Assembly: GCF_025165815.1 (NCBI RefSeq)
Contig: NZ_JAFFZE010000003.1
Span: forward strand, 83,408-147,407
Direction of reading: 5' to 3'
DNA: 64,000 nucleotides
DNA from: Actinophytocola gossypii
Lineage (GTDB): Bacteria > Actinomycetota > Actinomycetes > Mycobacteriales > Pseudonocardiaceae
Part shown: piece after piece, positions 1 through 9,127 of the stretch
Layout of the letters: each line of letters opens with the position of its first letter
How positions within the stretch are numbered: position 1 is the first letter of the stretch
Made by a program: the position numbers and the translations under genes
Notes under the pieces: model-generated
What the model was told of the DNA's origin: nothing
Databases searched by the model: none
Seen by the model: the letters and a program-made list of their open reading frames with translations, nothing else

Positions 1-25
1 CGCAACGGCCAAGGTGAGCTGGTTG

Positions 26-1630
26 TCAGGCATCGTGAATGAACTTCACAGCGTCGGCGATGTACTCCGGAGGTGTCAGATTGTGCGGTGAGTCGGCTAT
101 GCGGATCGCGGCATCCGTCTTGTTGTTCGTCATCCAGGTCACTGTGTCGGCCTGGGGTGTGATGCCCAATACCGTTCGCATGGTCGCATCGGAGTTCTTG
201 GCCAGTAGTTGCGGCTCGAGGGTGCGCCCGTGGACAGGCGCGCTGATGAACACCTCGCGACAGGTCCTGTCCAGGTACTGCACGAGGTCTGCACGAAGTA
301 CCTCCGCCGACTTGCCGTCGTTGTCGCGCAGTGCCACGCAGCGCTTGTCGAGTGCGGCAGCTAGTTCCAAACAACGTTTGAAGGACAGCCCGCGCATGCT
401 GAGCACGTCGACGCCGTCCTCGATAGGACGCCGCTGATATTGGTCGCAATAGAAGCGCTCGAACACGATCTCGTCGGACGGCCCCTCGACAAAGACTACG
501 CGATCCGCGAGAACGAGCCGCAGCGTGTCGTAGCCCGGCAGCTTGCGGAAGTAGGCCACCGTGTCATCGCTGATATCACCGAATGTGCATGTGTTGCCAT
601 CGTTCACCAAGCGCAGTGCATCAAGCCCCAGCCTGTTCAGTACGTATGAGCTGTGCGTCGACATGAAGATCTGCTGGCTTTCACCGCGGAGATCACGAAT
701 CCTTGATACGAGCCTGTTCAGGCTCGTATGCGACAGGTGGTTCTCCGGTTCCTCGATAGTGACCACCCGCGCCGTGCTGTTGTTCCTGTCCATCGCGAGC
801 GCAAGCTTGATCGATACCTGCTGTCCGAGCCCTGCCATGCCGAAGGGCAGGTCAGACACGTGAGGTACGACACTCAGGTCCCACGCGGACCGCGACGATT
901 GGTCCATCGCCAGGCTGAGCTGGTGGCCGTCGAGTGGGCCGTCCAGGTCCCGCAGCACCTTGTTCACACCTGCCAGGTGCTGCTGGGTCATCTCCTCTTT
1001 GACCGACCTGTAGGCCACAGACACGGCGGCGTGCTCCGCTGGCGCGAGCCGCTCCTGGAGCAGCTGCCGGACGTGGTAGTCGACGGCGTTAGAGGATCGA
1101 ACCGTGCGTGAGTCGATGACCGCTACCGTCAACTCCCGAGGTTTAGCGCTGAGCACCTCGCCTCTGAAGGTTCGCCAATTGACCTTGAAGTACTCGACGG
1201 GCAGGATCCCCGTCCCGGAGTTCAGGTGCTGCTCGATCTCCTCTGCGTATGCCTGATCGGGCTCGATGGCGAGTTCGACACCGGGACACATCCTAACGGG
1301 ACGTTCCGAGTGGTTGGCACCTGCGAGCGTCTGCAGACCGTCCTCATCGTTCAAAAAGATCTCGATAGAGATCGTCGGAGGTGTTCGTTGCCCGCCAGCA
1401 CACCGGTCGGCGAAGAAGTCCTGGACCAAACCGTGGTTGAACCAGTACGGGTTCAGTTCTTCGGCAGCCGAGCGACCGTTGATCCTGCCAGTCAAGGCCA
1501 TGTTGATGGCTTCAAGGATCGTCGATTTCCCGCTCTGATTGTCACCAACAAAAATATTCAGGTCATTGGAAGCCGTGACCGTCGTGTCTTTGAATTTCCG
1601 ATAACCACGAATCCGAACCTTTTCAATCAC
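26..1630 (-). CDS. OLD-family ATP-dependent endonuclease (AAA ATPase + TOPRIM)
   Basis: Predicted ATP-driven nuclease of the overcoming-lysogenization-defect (OLD) class. The N-terminal half is an ABC-type ATPase: Walker A GDNQSGKST near residue 28 and a Walker B/catalytic stretch VVTIEEPENH near residue 290. The C-terminal half has TOPRIM features, FVEGPSDE near residue 378 and an acidic DND around residue 434 for metal binding. I chose the GTG at 1630 because AAGGGG sits six bases upstream and the family signature (VIEKVRIRGYRKF) begins right there. An in-frame start at 1765 would add a 45-residue tail without homology-like features. OLD proteins work alone or with a UvrD-like helicase partner, as in Gabija. 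Any downstream partner would lie left of this window, so the system cannot be named. The defence role is inferred from the family and the neighbours. Confidence 0.85.
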   Translation of the reverse strand: MIEKVRIRGYRKFKDTTVTASNDLNIFVGDNQSGKSTILEAINMALTGRINGRSAAEELNPYWFNHGLVQDFFADRCAGGQRTPPTISIEIFLNDEDGLQTLAGANHSERPVRMCPGVELAIEPDQAYAEEIEQHLNSGTGILPVEYFKVNWRTFRGEVLSAKPRELTVAVIDSRTVRSSNAVDYHVRQLLQERLAPAEHAAVSVAYRSVKEEMTQQHLAGVNKVLRDLDGPLDGHQLSLAMDQSSRSAWDLSVVPHVSDLPFGMAGLGQQVSIKLALAMDRNNSTARVVTIEEPENHLSHTSLNRLVSRIRDLRGESQQIFMSTHSSYVLNRLGLDALRLVNDGNTCTFGDISDDTVAYFRKLPGYDTLRLVLADRVVFVEGPSDEIVFERFYCDQYQRRPIEDGVDVLSMRGLSFKRCLELAAALDKRCVALRDNDGKSAEVLRADLVQYLDRTCREVFISAPVHGRTLEPQLLAKNSDATMRTVLGITPQADTVTWMTNNKTDAAIRIADSPHNLTPPEYIADAVKFIHDA

Positions 1631-1839
1631 GACAAACCCCTTACCGCCTGCTTGTAGTCGTTTACGGACCGCAGGGTCTTCCGACTCTGAAGCAACACCG
1701 TTGCTGACGTCCACTTGATCTCCGTTATGGACAAACATCGCCACAAGACGGCAGTCTGTTACCACCTGTTACCGCCCAACCGGGCCAAGTTCGGCGAGTC
1801 CGAACCGGTCATGTGCAACGCGGAGTGCACGCGTGGGTC

Positions 1840-2300
1840 GGTTGACCTACTGGCCCGGTCCAACTCGGCCCGCTCCACCGCCTCGGCAGCGGGATCTCAA
1901 CGGTCCGCCGCAACACCTCGCGGCCGCCGGTACCACACCATCTGCAGCGATACGTCCGGTCCAGCCGTCCACATCGCGAGGCACATACGCCGGCACCTGG
2001 CCACTCTCGTCCCACGCGGCGGGAGGCGCGCCCAGCAGCACAGGGTCCGTCGGCTCACGGACCGGCTGTAGCCGACCGCCGAGAACCTGGTCCTGCAACG
2101 CGGTCCGGACCTCTGCGTCATGGTCGACCAACGCCCGCCCGCGTGTACCGAACACCCCGAGCATCGCGAGCACCACGCCCCGTGACCGCGCCGACTATCC
2201 GGTCGCTGAGGAGGAAGCCGGCCAGCACTCCGAATCACCGCGCCCACGACAGCGACAGCGGCGAGTAGCAGCCGCCCCTTCGCCCGACGAGACACCACGC
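1840..2300 (-). pseudogene. Decayed membrane-anchored protein relic
   Basis: No intact gene spans 1766-2544. On the minus strand, three frames carry consecutive protein-like pieces: a hydrophobic start (MVSRRAKGRLLLAAVAVVGA), then GVLAGFLLSDRIVGAVTG one frame over, then VVLAMLGVFGT followed by a soluble stretch ending near VPAYVPRDVD. Read together they look like a protein with two N-terminal membrane segments, broken by at least two frameshifts. A PAYVPRD-type segment occurs in some actinobacterial membrane-tethered NTPases, but no P-loop survives here, so that identity is a guess. The rest of the gap (2301-2544) holds no recognisable gene. Confidence 0.3.
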
Positions 2301-2544
2301 CCTCGACGGTATCGGGTCAGGCCTTGACAGCGGCGTAATGTGTGTGCGGACCCGTGCAGGCCACGCGCTTGAACCGCTCATCAAGGTTCGCCAACGAACC
2401 GAACCACCACCCCAGAAACTCAGAGGAACTGAGCCAACTGCTGGCCTCGGTCCTGCTCAGCAACGACGAGAAAGCGGGGTGTCATATCGTTCGCGACGTT
2501 ACAGGACGAGCTGCTTGCCAGTTGACGGAAGGGACGCGTGGACC

Positions 2545-3555
2545 ATGAGCGGCGCGCACGGCTCTGAAAGTAGCGACGCTTCAAGAGGAAGCCTGGAGTT
2601 CGACCCTATTGTTAACGGGGTCGACTTCCTCGACAGCGCGATCTCCCATCTGGCCGAAGCCGACGATCCCCGCAGCTTGAAGTACGCCGTCCTGCATCTG
2701 CAGGCCGCTATCGAGATCCTGGTCAAGGTACGGCTGCAGCGCGAAGGCATCCAGCACATCTTCGAGGATCCATATAGCGCCGATCAGAACAAGCTCAGGC
2801 AAGGCGACTTCCGCAGCGTCACGCTCACCACGGCGATCAAACGGCTGGCCAAGGTCGCCGACGTCCAGCTGTCAAACACTCAGCGCAACGCACTCAACTC
2901 CCTCAACAAGGAACGCAACAAACTCCAACACTTCGGCTCCACCAGCAACCACGAGGTCGTGACCATCAGGGCCGCGGCAGCCCTTGACGTGCTGTCCGAG
3001 TTCATCCAGCAACACCTCGTGCCGGACGCACCCGACGAAGAGACCGAACACCTCGAGCGGGCCGAAGAACTCATCGCTGCCACGCTGACAACCATCAGCG
3101 CGGTCCATCGGGCCAGGTCGACCCGCATCGCGCCCGAACTGGACGCCTGGCAGGGAATCATCATTCACTGCCCGGAATGTATGGAGGTGACGTGGACCTT
3201 CCAGCCCCACGACGAAGCGTCACGCTGCCGGTTCTGCGGTCATGACTGGAACCAGGTGGAGGGCACCGACGCGGCCGAAGAGTACGTCTCGGCAGTCCTC
3301 GGTGAGTCACGCTACGAGGCAGCGAAGGGAAGGACCGGCTGGTCGATCACTGACTGCCCGGAATGCGAGTTAGAAGCGCTCGTCGCAGTCGCCACCCGTG
3401 ACGATCCCAACAGCTTCCTCGTCAACGCATGCTTCGCCTGCGGCTTCGTCACCGACGGACGTCTCGGCTCCTGCGGGCGGTGCGGTCGCACTACTTCGGA
3501 TCCCCACGACGGCATCTGTTCCTACTGCTTGGACGACTTGGTAGCAAGGGACTGA
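2545..3555 (+). CDS. HEPN-domain protein with C-terminal zinc ribbons
   Basis: A 336-residue protein that reads as a likely RNase effector. The first 150 or so residues are helical and contain RNKLQH near residue 123, matching the R-x4-H motif of HEPN ribonucleases. From about residue 209 come zinc-binding clusters: CPEC...CRFCG, CPEC...CFACG and a final CGRCG...CSYC. The ATG at 2545 follows GGAAGGG; codons upstream of it (open from 2338) show no protein-like character. The gene is convergent with sbcC (59 bases between stops) and sits beside other defence-type genes. HEPN proteins often act as toxins or abortive-infection RNases, but no paired antitoxin gene is visible, so the function is inferred. 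A 98-bp near-copy of its 3' end lies at 55693-55790. Confidence 0.7.
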   Translation: MSGAHGSESSDASRGSLEFDPIVNGVDFLDSAISHLAEADDPRSLKYAVLHLQAAIEILVKVRLQREGIQHIFEDPYSADQNKLRQGDFRSVTLTTAIKRLAKVADVQLSNTQRNALNSLNKERNKLQHFGSTSNHEVVTIRAAAALDVLSEFIQQHLVPDAPDEETEHLERAEELIAATLTTISAVHRARSTRIAPELDAWQGIIIHCPECMEVTWTFQPHDEASRCRFCGHDWNQVEGTDAAEEYVSAVLGESRYEAAKGRTGWSITDCPECELEALVAVATRDDPNSFLVNACFACGFVTDGRLGSCGRCGRTTSDPHDGICSYCLDDLVARD

Positions 3556-3613
3556 AACGATCCGGTGCGCGATCCCTGAACCGGCACCATCTCCGACTGG
3601 AAAGGTCCTGCCG

Positions 3614-6600
3614 TCAGGCCAGCGTCTGCAACCCGCTTACCAGATCCGCCTGCACGAGTTCGTCGCGTTCGGCCGGCGTCAGCCAGCGTGCTCTCGACCC
3701 GGTCGCACCGCGCTCGACCCACAGGACGTCGTCCACAGCTTCGGCGACGGCGTGCAAGTGGCTGATCACCATGACGAGGCGGTCGCCGCCGGCCTGGGTG
3801 CGCAGTACTTCCAGGGCGGCCTGCAGGGCCGTGGTGTCGAGCGCCGCGAACCCTTCGTCCAGGAACAGGGAGCCGAGTCGAGGGCCGGTCAGGGAGTGCA
3901 GCTCGGCCAGCGCCAGTGCCAGTGCGAGGGACGCCAAGAACTTCTCGCCGCCGGAGAGCCGACTCGGGGTGTGGACGACGCCGGAGTTGCGGCTGACGAT
4001 CTCGAAGCTGCCGGCGAAGCCGAACCGCTGATCGGTCAGCTGCCTGAGGAGGTCGCTGGCGATGGCCAGCAGCGTTTGGGTGTTCAGTTCGGTCAGGTGA
4101 CCGAGGAACTTGGCGTCGACCAGTTCGCCGCGCAGCACGTCCAGTGCCGCCAGTCGTGCACCGCCGGCTTCGATGGCGAAATCCAGATCGGCGGCCGGCC
4201 GGACCTGCTCCAGCGCCGCTTTCTGTGCCGTGCGCTGGACTTTCGCCTCCTTTTCGGCTGTTGCGCGGCTAGCGACGAGCGGGTGCAGCGAGATTGGATC
4301 CGTCAGGTCCGCGGCGGGGTCGAAACCCTCCACATCAGTCAGTGTCGCAGCCTGTTCACCGAGGTGGATGCGCGCTTCTTGTGCGAAAGACGCATGGGTG
4401 GCGCTGGTCTCGATCAGTTCGGCGTGCAGCTCGGCAGCAACTGTCGACAGAGTCGTCGAGAAGGTCCGGATTTCGGCGAGTCCCGATTCTGCGGCGGGCC
4501 CTGGTGCACGGCTCCGGCTGGTGTCGGGCAGCTGAGCCACCGCGTGTGCAGCCGCGTTCGCCCACCCGTCCAAGCGACTGCGAAGCCTGGCCAGCGGCTC
4601 GTCCACGGCGGTGTGATGTTCCAGGTCGAGGGCGCGCCGCAGGGTGAGAACTGTGTTCTTCTCGTGGCGACTCGTCTCAAGCGCGGTATGCAGCTCCCTG
4701 ATCTCGGCCAGCCGGGCGGCTATCGCCTCGGCCGCGTCGGCGGCGTCGGCGGGACTGATGTCGATCGCGTCGTCCGGCAGGATTGCCTGGATTCGAGGGG
4801 GCAGACCGCCGATGTCCGCAGCGGCGCGGTCCACGGCGCGCGTGTGCCTGGCTGATGCCGCCTTGGCTTCCTTGACAGCCTTGTTGTGAGCGGTCTTGCT
4901 TAGGTCCAGTGCCGTGCGGTCCGCCTTGATCGCGGTGGTCTCCTTGGCGTCGTCGATGCGCAGTTGTTCCGCGCGGGTGGCGGCGGCGTGTTCGCTGGCG
5001 GTGAGGGCGGTGACGGCGGGCTCGGTGAGTTGCGTCGGGTCGGCAACGGCGCCCGGGTGGGTGGCGAGGACGGTGGTGGCCGCGGTCAGTGCGGCCGTCG
5101 CGGTTTCGGTGGCGAAGGCCACTTCTGTTTCCGTGGCGAGGGACGCGAAGTCTGTGAGGAGTTCCAGCGCCTTTTGGGTGGCTCGTTGCACTTTCTGCTC
5201 GGCAGCCCGGTGGTCTTGCGCGCTCCTGGCAGTGGTCGATTCGGCTGTCGTGACCGCGGCGCGGGCCTCGACGAGTTCACGGGCGGCCTCGTCCAGGTTG
5301 GTCTTTGCTGCGTTAACGAGGGTGTTCGCCGTCTTGAGTTCGGCCGCGGTTGCTCCGGCGTCCGCTTCGAAGTCATCGGGCAGTTCTCGTCGGCACACTG
5401 GGCAGTCGTCGCCTGGGTGGGCCTCAGCGGCGACTGCCGCCGCCTGGTTGCGCATCCGGAGGACCTCATGTTTGTCCTCGGCCTCCGTGAGGTCGGTCTT
5501 GGCGGCGGAGGCCTTTTCTTCGCGGGGCGCGATGGCCTGCTGGGCGGTTTCGAGAGCGGTGCGGGCCAGGCTGTGGGCCTGGGCGGCGGTGGCGACCTGC
5601 TGCGCCGCCGAAGTCGCTTCGGTGAGATGGGCGCGAACGGAGAAGCCGAGCGTGTGAAGCCGCGTGTTCACGTCGGCCGCGGCAGCGGCGAGCTCGGTGA
5701 GCGGCTTGGCTTGCGCGGCCCGCTGGGCCAGATCCGTGTCGGCTTTCGCGATGTTGTTGGCTTCGGCTGTGAGTTCGTTGTGCTGAGCGGCGAGCCGGTC
5801 ACGCTCGCCCCGTTGGTCTTCGGCTTGCGCCGCGAGCTTTTCCACGACCGTGGCGGCTTTGGTGAGTTCGCCCAGGCCTTCACCTTGCGTCTCGATGGCT
5901 TCGATTTTCGTGGTCAGCTCGCCGTCGCGCTTGTCGGCCGCGGTGGCACGGGAGTCCAAGGATTTCTGCCTAGTGGAGAGGTCGGCGACGACAGGCTCGA
6001 GGGCGTCCAGGATGGACGCGGCGTCCGTCACGGCCTTCTCGGCCAGGGATTCGGCGGCGCGACTGGCCTCGCCCGCTGCCGTGGTGGCGTCAGCTGCCTG
6101 CTTCTGGAGCGACGACATGGTGTCGATGGCGGAGCCCAACCGCTTGGCGGCGGCCTCGGCGGCGCTGGCCGCCACACCGGCTACCTCGGCGGCCTGTGCC
6201 GGGTTGTCGGGCATGGCCTGTCGTTTGATCTTCGCGTCCGCGAGTAGATCCTTGAGGCTATCCCGGCGGCGGCTGGCGCCGGTGCGTACGGACTCGAGGG
6301 CGTCGGTTCCGAACAGCTCGCGGAGTCGTTCGGTCCGTTCCCGTGGCGCGGCGATGAGGAGCTGGTCGAACTTGCCCTGGGGCAGGAGCCCGACACGAAG
6401 GAAGGTTTCGTAGCCCATTCCCAGCACGGTTTCGATCCGCGTGTTGACGGCGCGCGCGCCGTCTTCTTCGTGGCCGGTGTCGAGGTTGGTGAGGTGGTGC
6501 CGCCCTGCGTTGGGGTTCTTGGCGTGCAGGGTTCGCTGCACCTTCCAGCGATGTCCGTCGTGCAGGAAGGTGAACTCGACGCTCATGGCCTCGGCGCCGT

Positions 6601-6796
6601 CGGCGATCAGGTGCCGGACTTGGTGTGCGTCCCAGGAGCTCTTGCGGAACAGGGCGTAGGTGATGGCGTCGAGCAAGCTGCTTTTGCCTGCGCCGGTGTC
6701 GCCGAGCGCGGCGGCCAGGCTCTTGCCGGTGAAGTCGACCGTGACCGGGCGCGGGTAGCTGCGGAAGCCGTTCAGAGACAAGGTCATGGGCCTCAT
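3614..6796 (-). CDS. sbcC: SbcC-like DNA repair exonuclease ATPase subunit
   Basis: SMC/Rad50-like ATPase of the SbcCD (Mre11-Rad50) complex, which opens DNA hairpins and processes protein-blocked ends. It shows an N-terminal Walker A (GDTGAGKSS near residue 32), long Ala/Glu-rich coiled coils, a zinc hook CPVC near residue 465, a C-terminal ABC signature LSGGEKFLASLALALALAE and a Walker B FLDEGFAALD. At 1060 residues it matches the family. Its ATG overlaps the sbcD stop as ATGA, so the two are translationally coupled. In actinomycetes sbcCD is usually core repair, yet here it is flanked on both sides by defence genes, so it may have been recruited to the island or form part of its insertion site. 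Confidence 0.93.
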   Translation of the reverse strand: MRPMTLSLNGFRSYPRPVTVDFTGKSLAAALGDTGAGKSSLLDAITYALFRKSSWDAHQVRHLIADGAEAMSVEFTFLHDGHRWKVQRTLHAKNPNAGRHHLTNLDTGHEEDGARAVNTRIETVLGMGYETFLRVGLLPQGKFDQLLIAAPRERTERLRELFGTDALESVRTGASRRRDSLKDLLADAKIKRQAMPDNPAQAAEVAGVAASAAEAAAKRLGSAIDTMSSLQKQAADATTAAGEASRAAESLAEKAVTDAASILDALEPVVADLSTRQKSLDSRATAADKRDGELTTKIEAIETQGEGLGELTKAATVVEKLAAQAEDQRGERDRLAAQHNELTAEANNIAKADTDLAQRAAQAKPLTELAAAAADVNTRLHTLGFSVRAHLTEATSAAQQVATAAQAHSLARTALETAQQAIAPREEKASAAKTDLTEAEDKHEVLRMRNQAAAVAAEAHPGDDCPVCRRELPDDFEADAGATAAELKTANTLVNAAKTNLDEAARELVEARAAVTTAESTTARSAQDHRAAEQKVQRATQKALELLTDFASLATETEVAFATETATAALTAATTVLATHPGAVADPTQLTEPAVTALTASEHAAATRAEQLRIDDAKETTAIKADRTALDLSKTAHNKAVKEAKAASARHTRAVDRAAADIGGLPPRIQAILPDDAIDISPADAADAAEAIAARLAEIRELHTALETSRHEKNTVLTLRRALDLEHHTAVDEPLARLRSRLDGWANAAAHAVAQLPDTSRSRAPGPAAESGLAEIRTFSTTLSTVAAELHAELIETSATHASFAQEARIHLGEQAATLTDVEGFDPAADLTDPISLHPLVASRATAEKEAKVQRTAQKAALEQVRPAADLDFAIEAGGARLAALDVLRGELVDAKFLGHLTELNTQTLLAIASDLLRQLTDQRFGFAGSFEIVSRNSGVVHTPSRLSGGEKFLASLALALALAELHSLTGPRLGSLFLDEGFAALDTTALQAALEVLRTQAGGDRLVMVISHLHAVAEAVDDVLWVERGATGSRARWLTPAERDELVQADLVSGLQTLA

Positions 6797-8110
6797 CGCA
6801 CGTCCTCCGTCCTGGTGGCCTCGGCGCCGATTAGCAGTCTGGAGCGGTCGACACCGTCAAGGCTCTCGCCGGCGATGACGGCGGTCAGCAGCGTCTCCTC
6901 GCAGCAGGGGGCCGGTTCGGCGGGATCCGGTTCGGCCTGCAGGTCGGAGAAGGTGGCCATGACGTGGTCCAAGGCGCGCCCGGTGGTGCCGCGGCCGGGC
7001 AGGTAGTCGCGCAGCAAGTCGTCGATGCTGGGCAGCTCCGCGGTGATGGCCGTGCGGTCCAGCACCTGCCCGGCGGCGCCGGGGAAGCGTTCCTCGATGC
7101 CGACGATCGTCGCCTGCGGCAGCAGCTTGGCGAGTGTCTCGGCGAGGAAGTGGTTGGGGGCGTCGACGTCCACCACCGCTTTCACCCAGGCGTCTCCGAC
7201 GCGCTCGGCGCGCTGCGCGATCTCCTCCAGGGTCCCGATCAGGTGAACCAGGCGGCGGCCGGAGTTCAGGGCAACGAGGTCGATCAGGGGCACCCTGCCC
7301 GGGGCGATCTGAGCCAGGACGACGCTCTTGGTGTCGCTGGTCTCGCCGAAGTCCAACTGGAGCGGGCTGCCGGCGTAGCGCGCGGGAAAGCCGGCCCGGT
7401 CGACGCTCTGGGGTTTGTGGATGTGCCCAAGTGCGCCGTAGTCGACGCCCGGCAGGTCGTCGGCGGCGACGGCGTAGTCGGAGGTGATCGAGACCGGCCG
7501 CTCGGAGTGGGAGGGGGTGGCCCCCTCGACGAAGAGGTGTGCGGCGAAGATCAGGAGGTCGGCCGGACCACGGTCGGCAGCCAGGCGGCGGTAGACATCG
7601 GCTTGGACGGAGCGAATGCGCTCGGCGTAGGCGGCGGTCGCCGTAGCGGGGTCGGCGAAGTCGTAGGCGAACCGGTTGGGATGCAGGTAGGGCAGCGCGC
7701 CGACACGTAGCGTCAGGTCGCTGGCCCGGGTACTCGGCGATCAGGAGCCCGCCTGGGCGGGCGTCGGTGGCGAACCGCACCCGGACCAGGTCGTCGGCGC
7801 GGTTGCCCATGTCGGTGAGAACGTAGTCCAGGAATCGCAGGACATTGGGCGTGTCGTGGTTGCCCGCGACGACGACCACCGGAGCGATGTCCCCGAGCCG
7901 GCGCAGAGCCTGAGCGGCACGGTGGACGTCGTCGAGGGTCGGACGCCCGTCGAAGAGGTCACCGCTGTGCACGATCAGGTGGGGGGCGAAGTCCGCGGCG
8001 ATCTCGACGATCTCGTCCAGGACGGCGTCGAACTCGGCGTCGCGCCGGTAGCGGCGGCCGATCTGCCGCCCGAGGTGCCAGTCGGAGGTGTGGAGCACGC
8101 GTCCCGTCAC
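6793..8110 (-). pseudogene. sbcD: SbcD-like nuclease subunit, frameshifted
   Basis: Metallophosphoesterase subunit of SbcCD. It starts at a GTG behind AGGGAGG. The first 130 residues show the metal-site motifs DWHLG, SGDLFDG and GNHDT; then the frame breaks at CCCGGG (7725-7730). The next frame continues with typical SbcD sequence (SDLTLRVGALPYLHPNRF), the GHIHKP motif and the C-terminal capping region, ending in the ATGA overlap with sbcC. Removing one base gives a 438-codon gene of normal length (1317 nt), so the reading is one gene with a +1 insertion in a C/G run. This could be a sequencing error or a true inactivation; an inactive nuclease beside an intact SbcC would be odd. Confidence 0.85.
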
Positions 8111-8235
8111 GGGATGCCTCCCTAGGGGGTAACGACGTCGAGCGAAGCCGCGACTTTGGATGTGACATCACGCACCGTACACGACAACTCGGGAGAACTC
8201 TGGAAGTCATCTGGAAGCCTGGTACGCTCTCGATC
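8111..8235. promoter_or_regulatory. Divergent promoter region between sbcD and the four-gene cassette
   Basis: This 125-bp spacer separates sbcDC (leftward) from the nuclease-helicase cassette (rightward). TACGCT at 8223-8228 fits the actinobacterial TAnnnT -10 element and lies seven bases before the ATG at 8236. No Shine-Dalgarno is present, so a leaderless transcript starting at the ATG is likely. The repeat TCTGGAAG occurs twice (8199-8206 and 8210-8217), 11 bp apart and just upstream of the -10, a spacing that would suit an operator. These are sequence readings; no regulator is known. Confidence 0.4.
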
Positions 8236-9090
8236 ATGAGCGACCCTTTAGATGCGCTGGAGGAGAACATCGCCACGCTGCGCCGCGCGATCCGCGACGC
8301 CGCCACCGCAGGTGACTCCATTCGGCTCGACGAGCTACGTGCTCGACTCCGCCGCGCCGAACGGGCTTGGAGCGCACTCGTCGACACCGACGACCCGTCC
8401 ACCGCTCCTGCGACCGCCGAGCGGATGGACCCGCCGTCGAGCGCGCCGGTCAGCCGGGGAGCGATGCTCCCGGCACGCGAGCACGCCCACCGGGCACTGA
8501 TGCTGCTGCAGACCCCCGCAGCCCCCAAGCTCATTGTGAACGTCCACGAGGCGTTCTTCCCCGGCGAACTGTCCGCGTCGAAAATGTCGAGCCTGCGCCG
8601 GGACGAGGAACGCTCCTACCGAGCAGCGCCCGGCGCCCGGCCGTACTACCTGTGCCCCGCACTGACCTACGACCTACTGTCACCAGCACGGGCACTCGTC
8701 ACGATCAGCACCTGGCGGCTGGAACAGCGGATCATCGGCCCGCTGTCGCCACGCGTGGACTTCCTCACCGGCGCGATCCGCATCGCCGAGGCGATCCGGG
8801 GGTCGATCGATTCGCCGGACACCGAAGCAAGCCCGACGGCGTGGCGCCTGCTCTGGCGCTTCGCCGTGAACATCCCCGGCGCCACGAGCACGAAGCCGGC
8901 CGCCGACGTCGGCACGACCGACCCGAACCAGGTGATCGACGCCGCCCGTGCCGAACTGGACGTGCACGCCGACACCGACCACGCCACCCGCGCCGAGTCC
9001 GCCCGGCGGGCACGTAAGCAACTCAGCGACGTTCAGCAACTGTTCGGCGCGTCGCTACGGGACGTCAGGCACCGGCAAGCCGAAGCTTGA
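8236..9090 (+). CDS. Uncharacterised protein, first gene of nuclease-helicase cassette
   Basis: A 284-residue protein that I do not recognise. Residues 1-50 form a charged, heptad-like helix (repeated LxxLRR patterns) likely to be a coiled coil. After a Pro/Ser-rich linker, a folded core follows (about residues 75-190) with conserved-looking stretches such as VNVHEAFFPGELSASKM and PYYLCPALTYDLLSPARALV. The last 30 residues are again Arg/Ala-rich and helical. No catalytic motif, signal peptide or membrane segment is visible. It heads an operon with an Fe-S nuclease and an SF1 helicase, so it may recognise the target or bridge subunits; this is only context. It is probably translated from a leaderless mRNA. 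Confidence 0.75.
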   Translation: MSDPLDALEENIATLRRAIRDAATAGDSIRLDELRARLRRAERAWSALVDTDDPSTAPATAERMDPPSSAPVSRGAMLPAREHAHRALMLLQTPAAPKLIVNVHEAFFPGELSASKMSSLRRDEERSYRAAPGARPYYLCPALTYDLLSPARALVTISTWRLEQRIIGPLSPRVDFLTGAIRIAEAIRGSIDSPDTEASPTAWRLLWRFAVNIPGATSTKPAADVGTTDPNQVIDAARAELDVHADTDHATRAESARRARKQLSDVQQLFGASLRDVRHRQAEA

Positions 9091-9127
9091 CCCCGACCCC
9101 ATCGCACCATCGCAAGGAACGAACACC

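Noticed and set aside
4964..6247. 427-residue plus-strand frame inside sbcC
   Set aside because: Gly/Arg/Val-rich shadow of the coiled-coil coding region.
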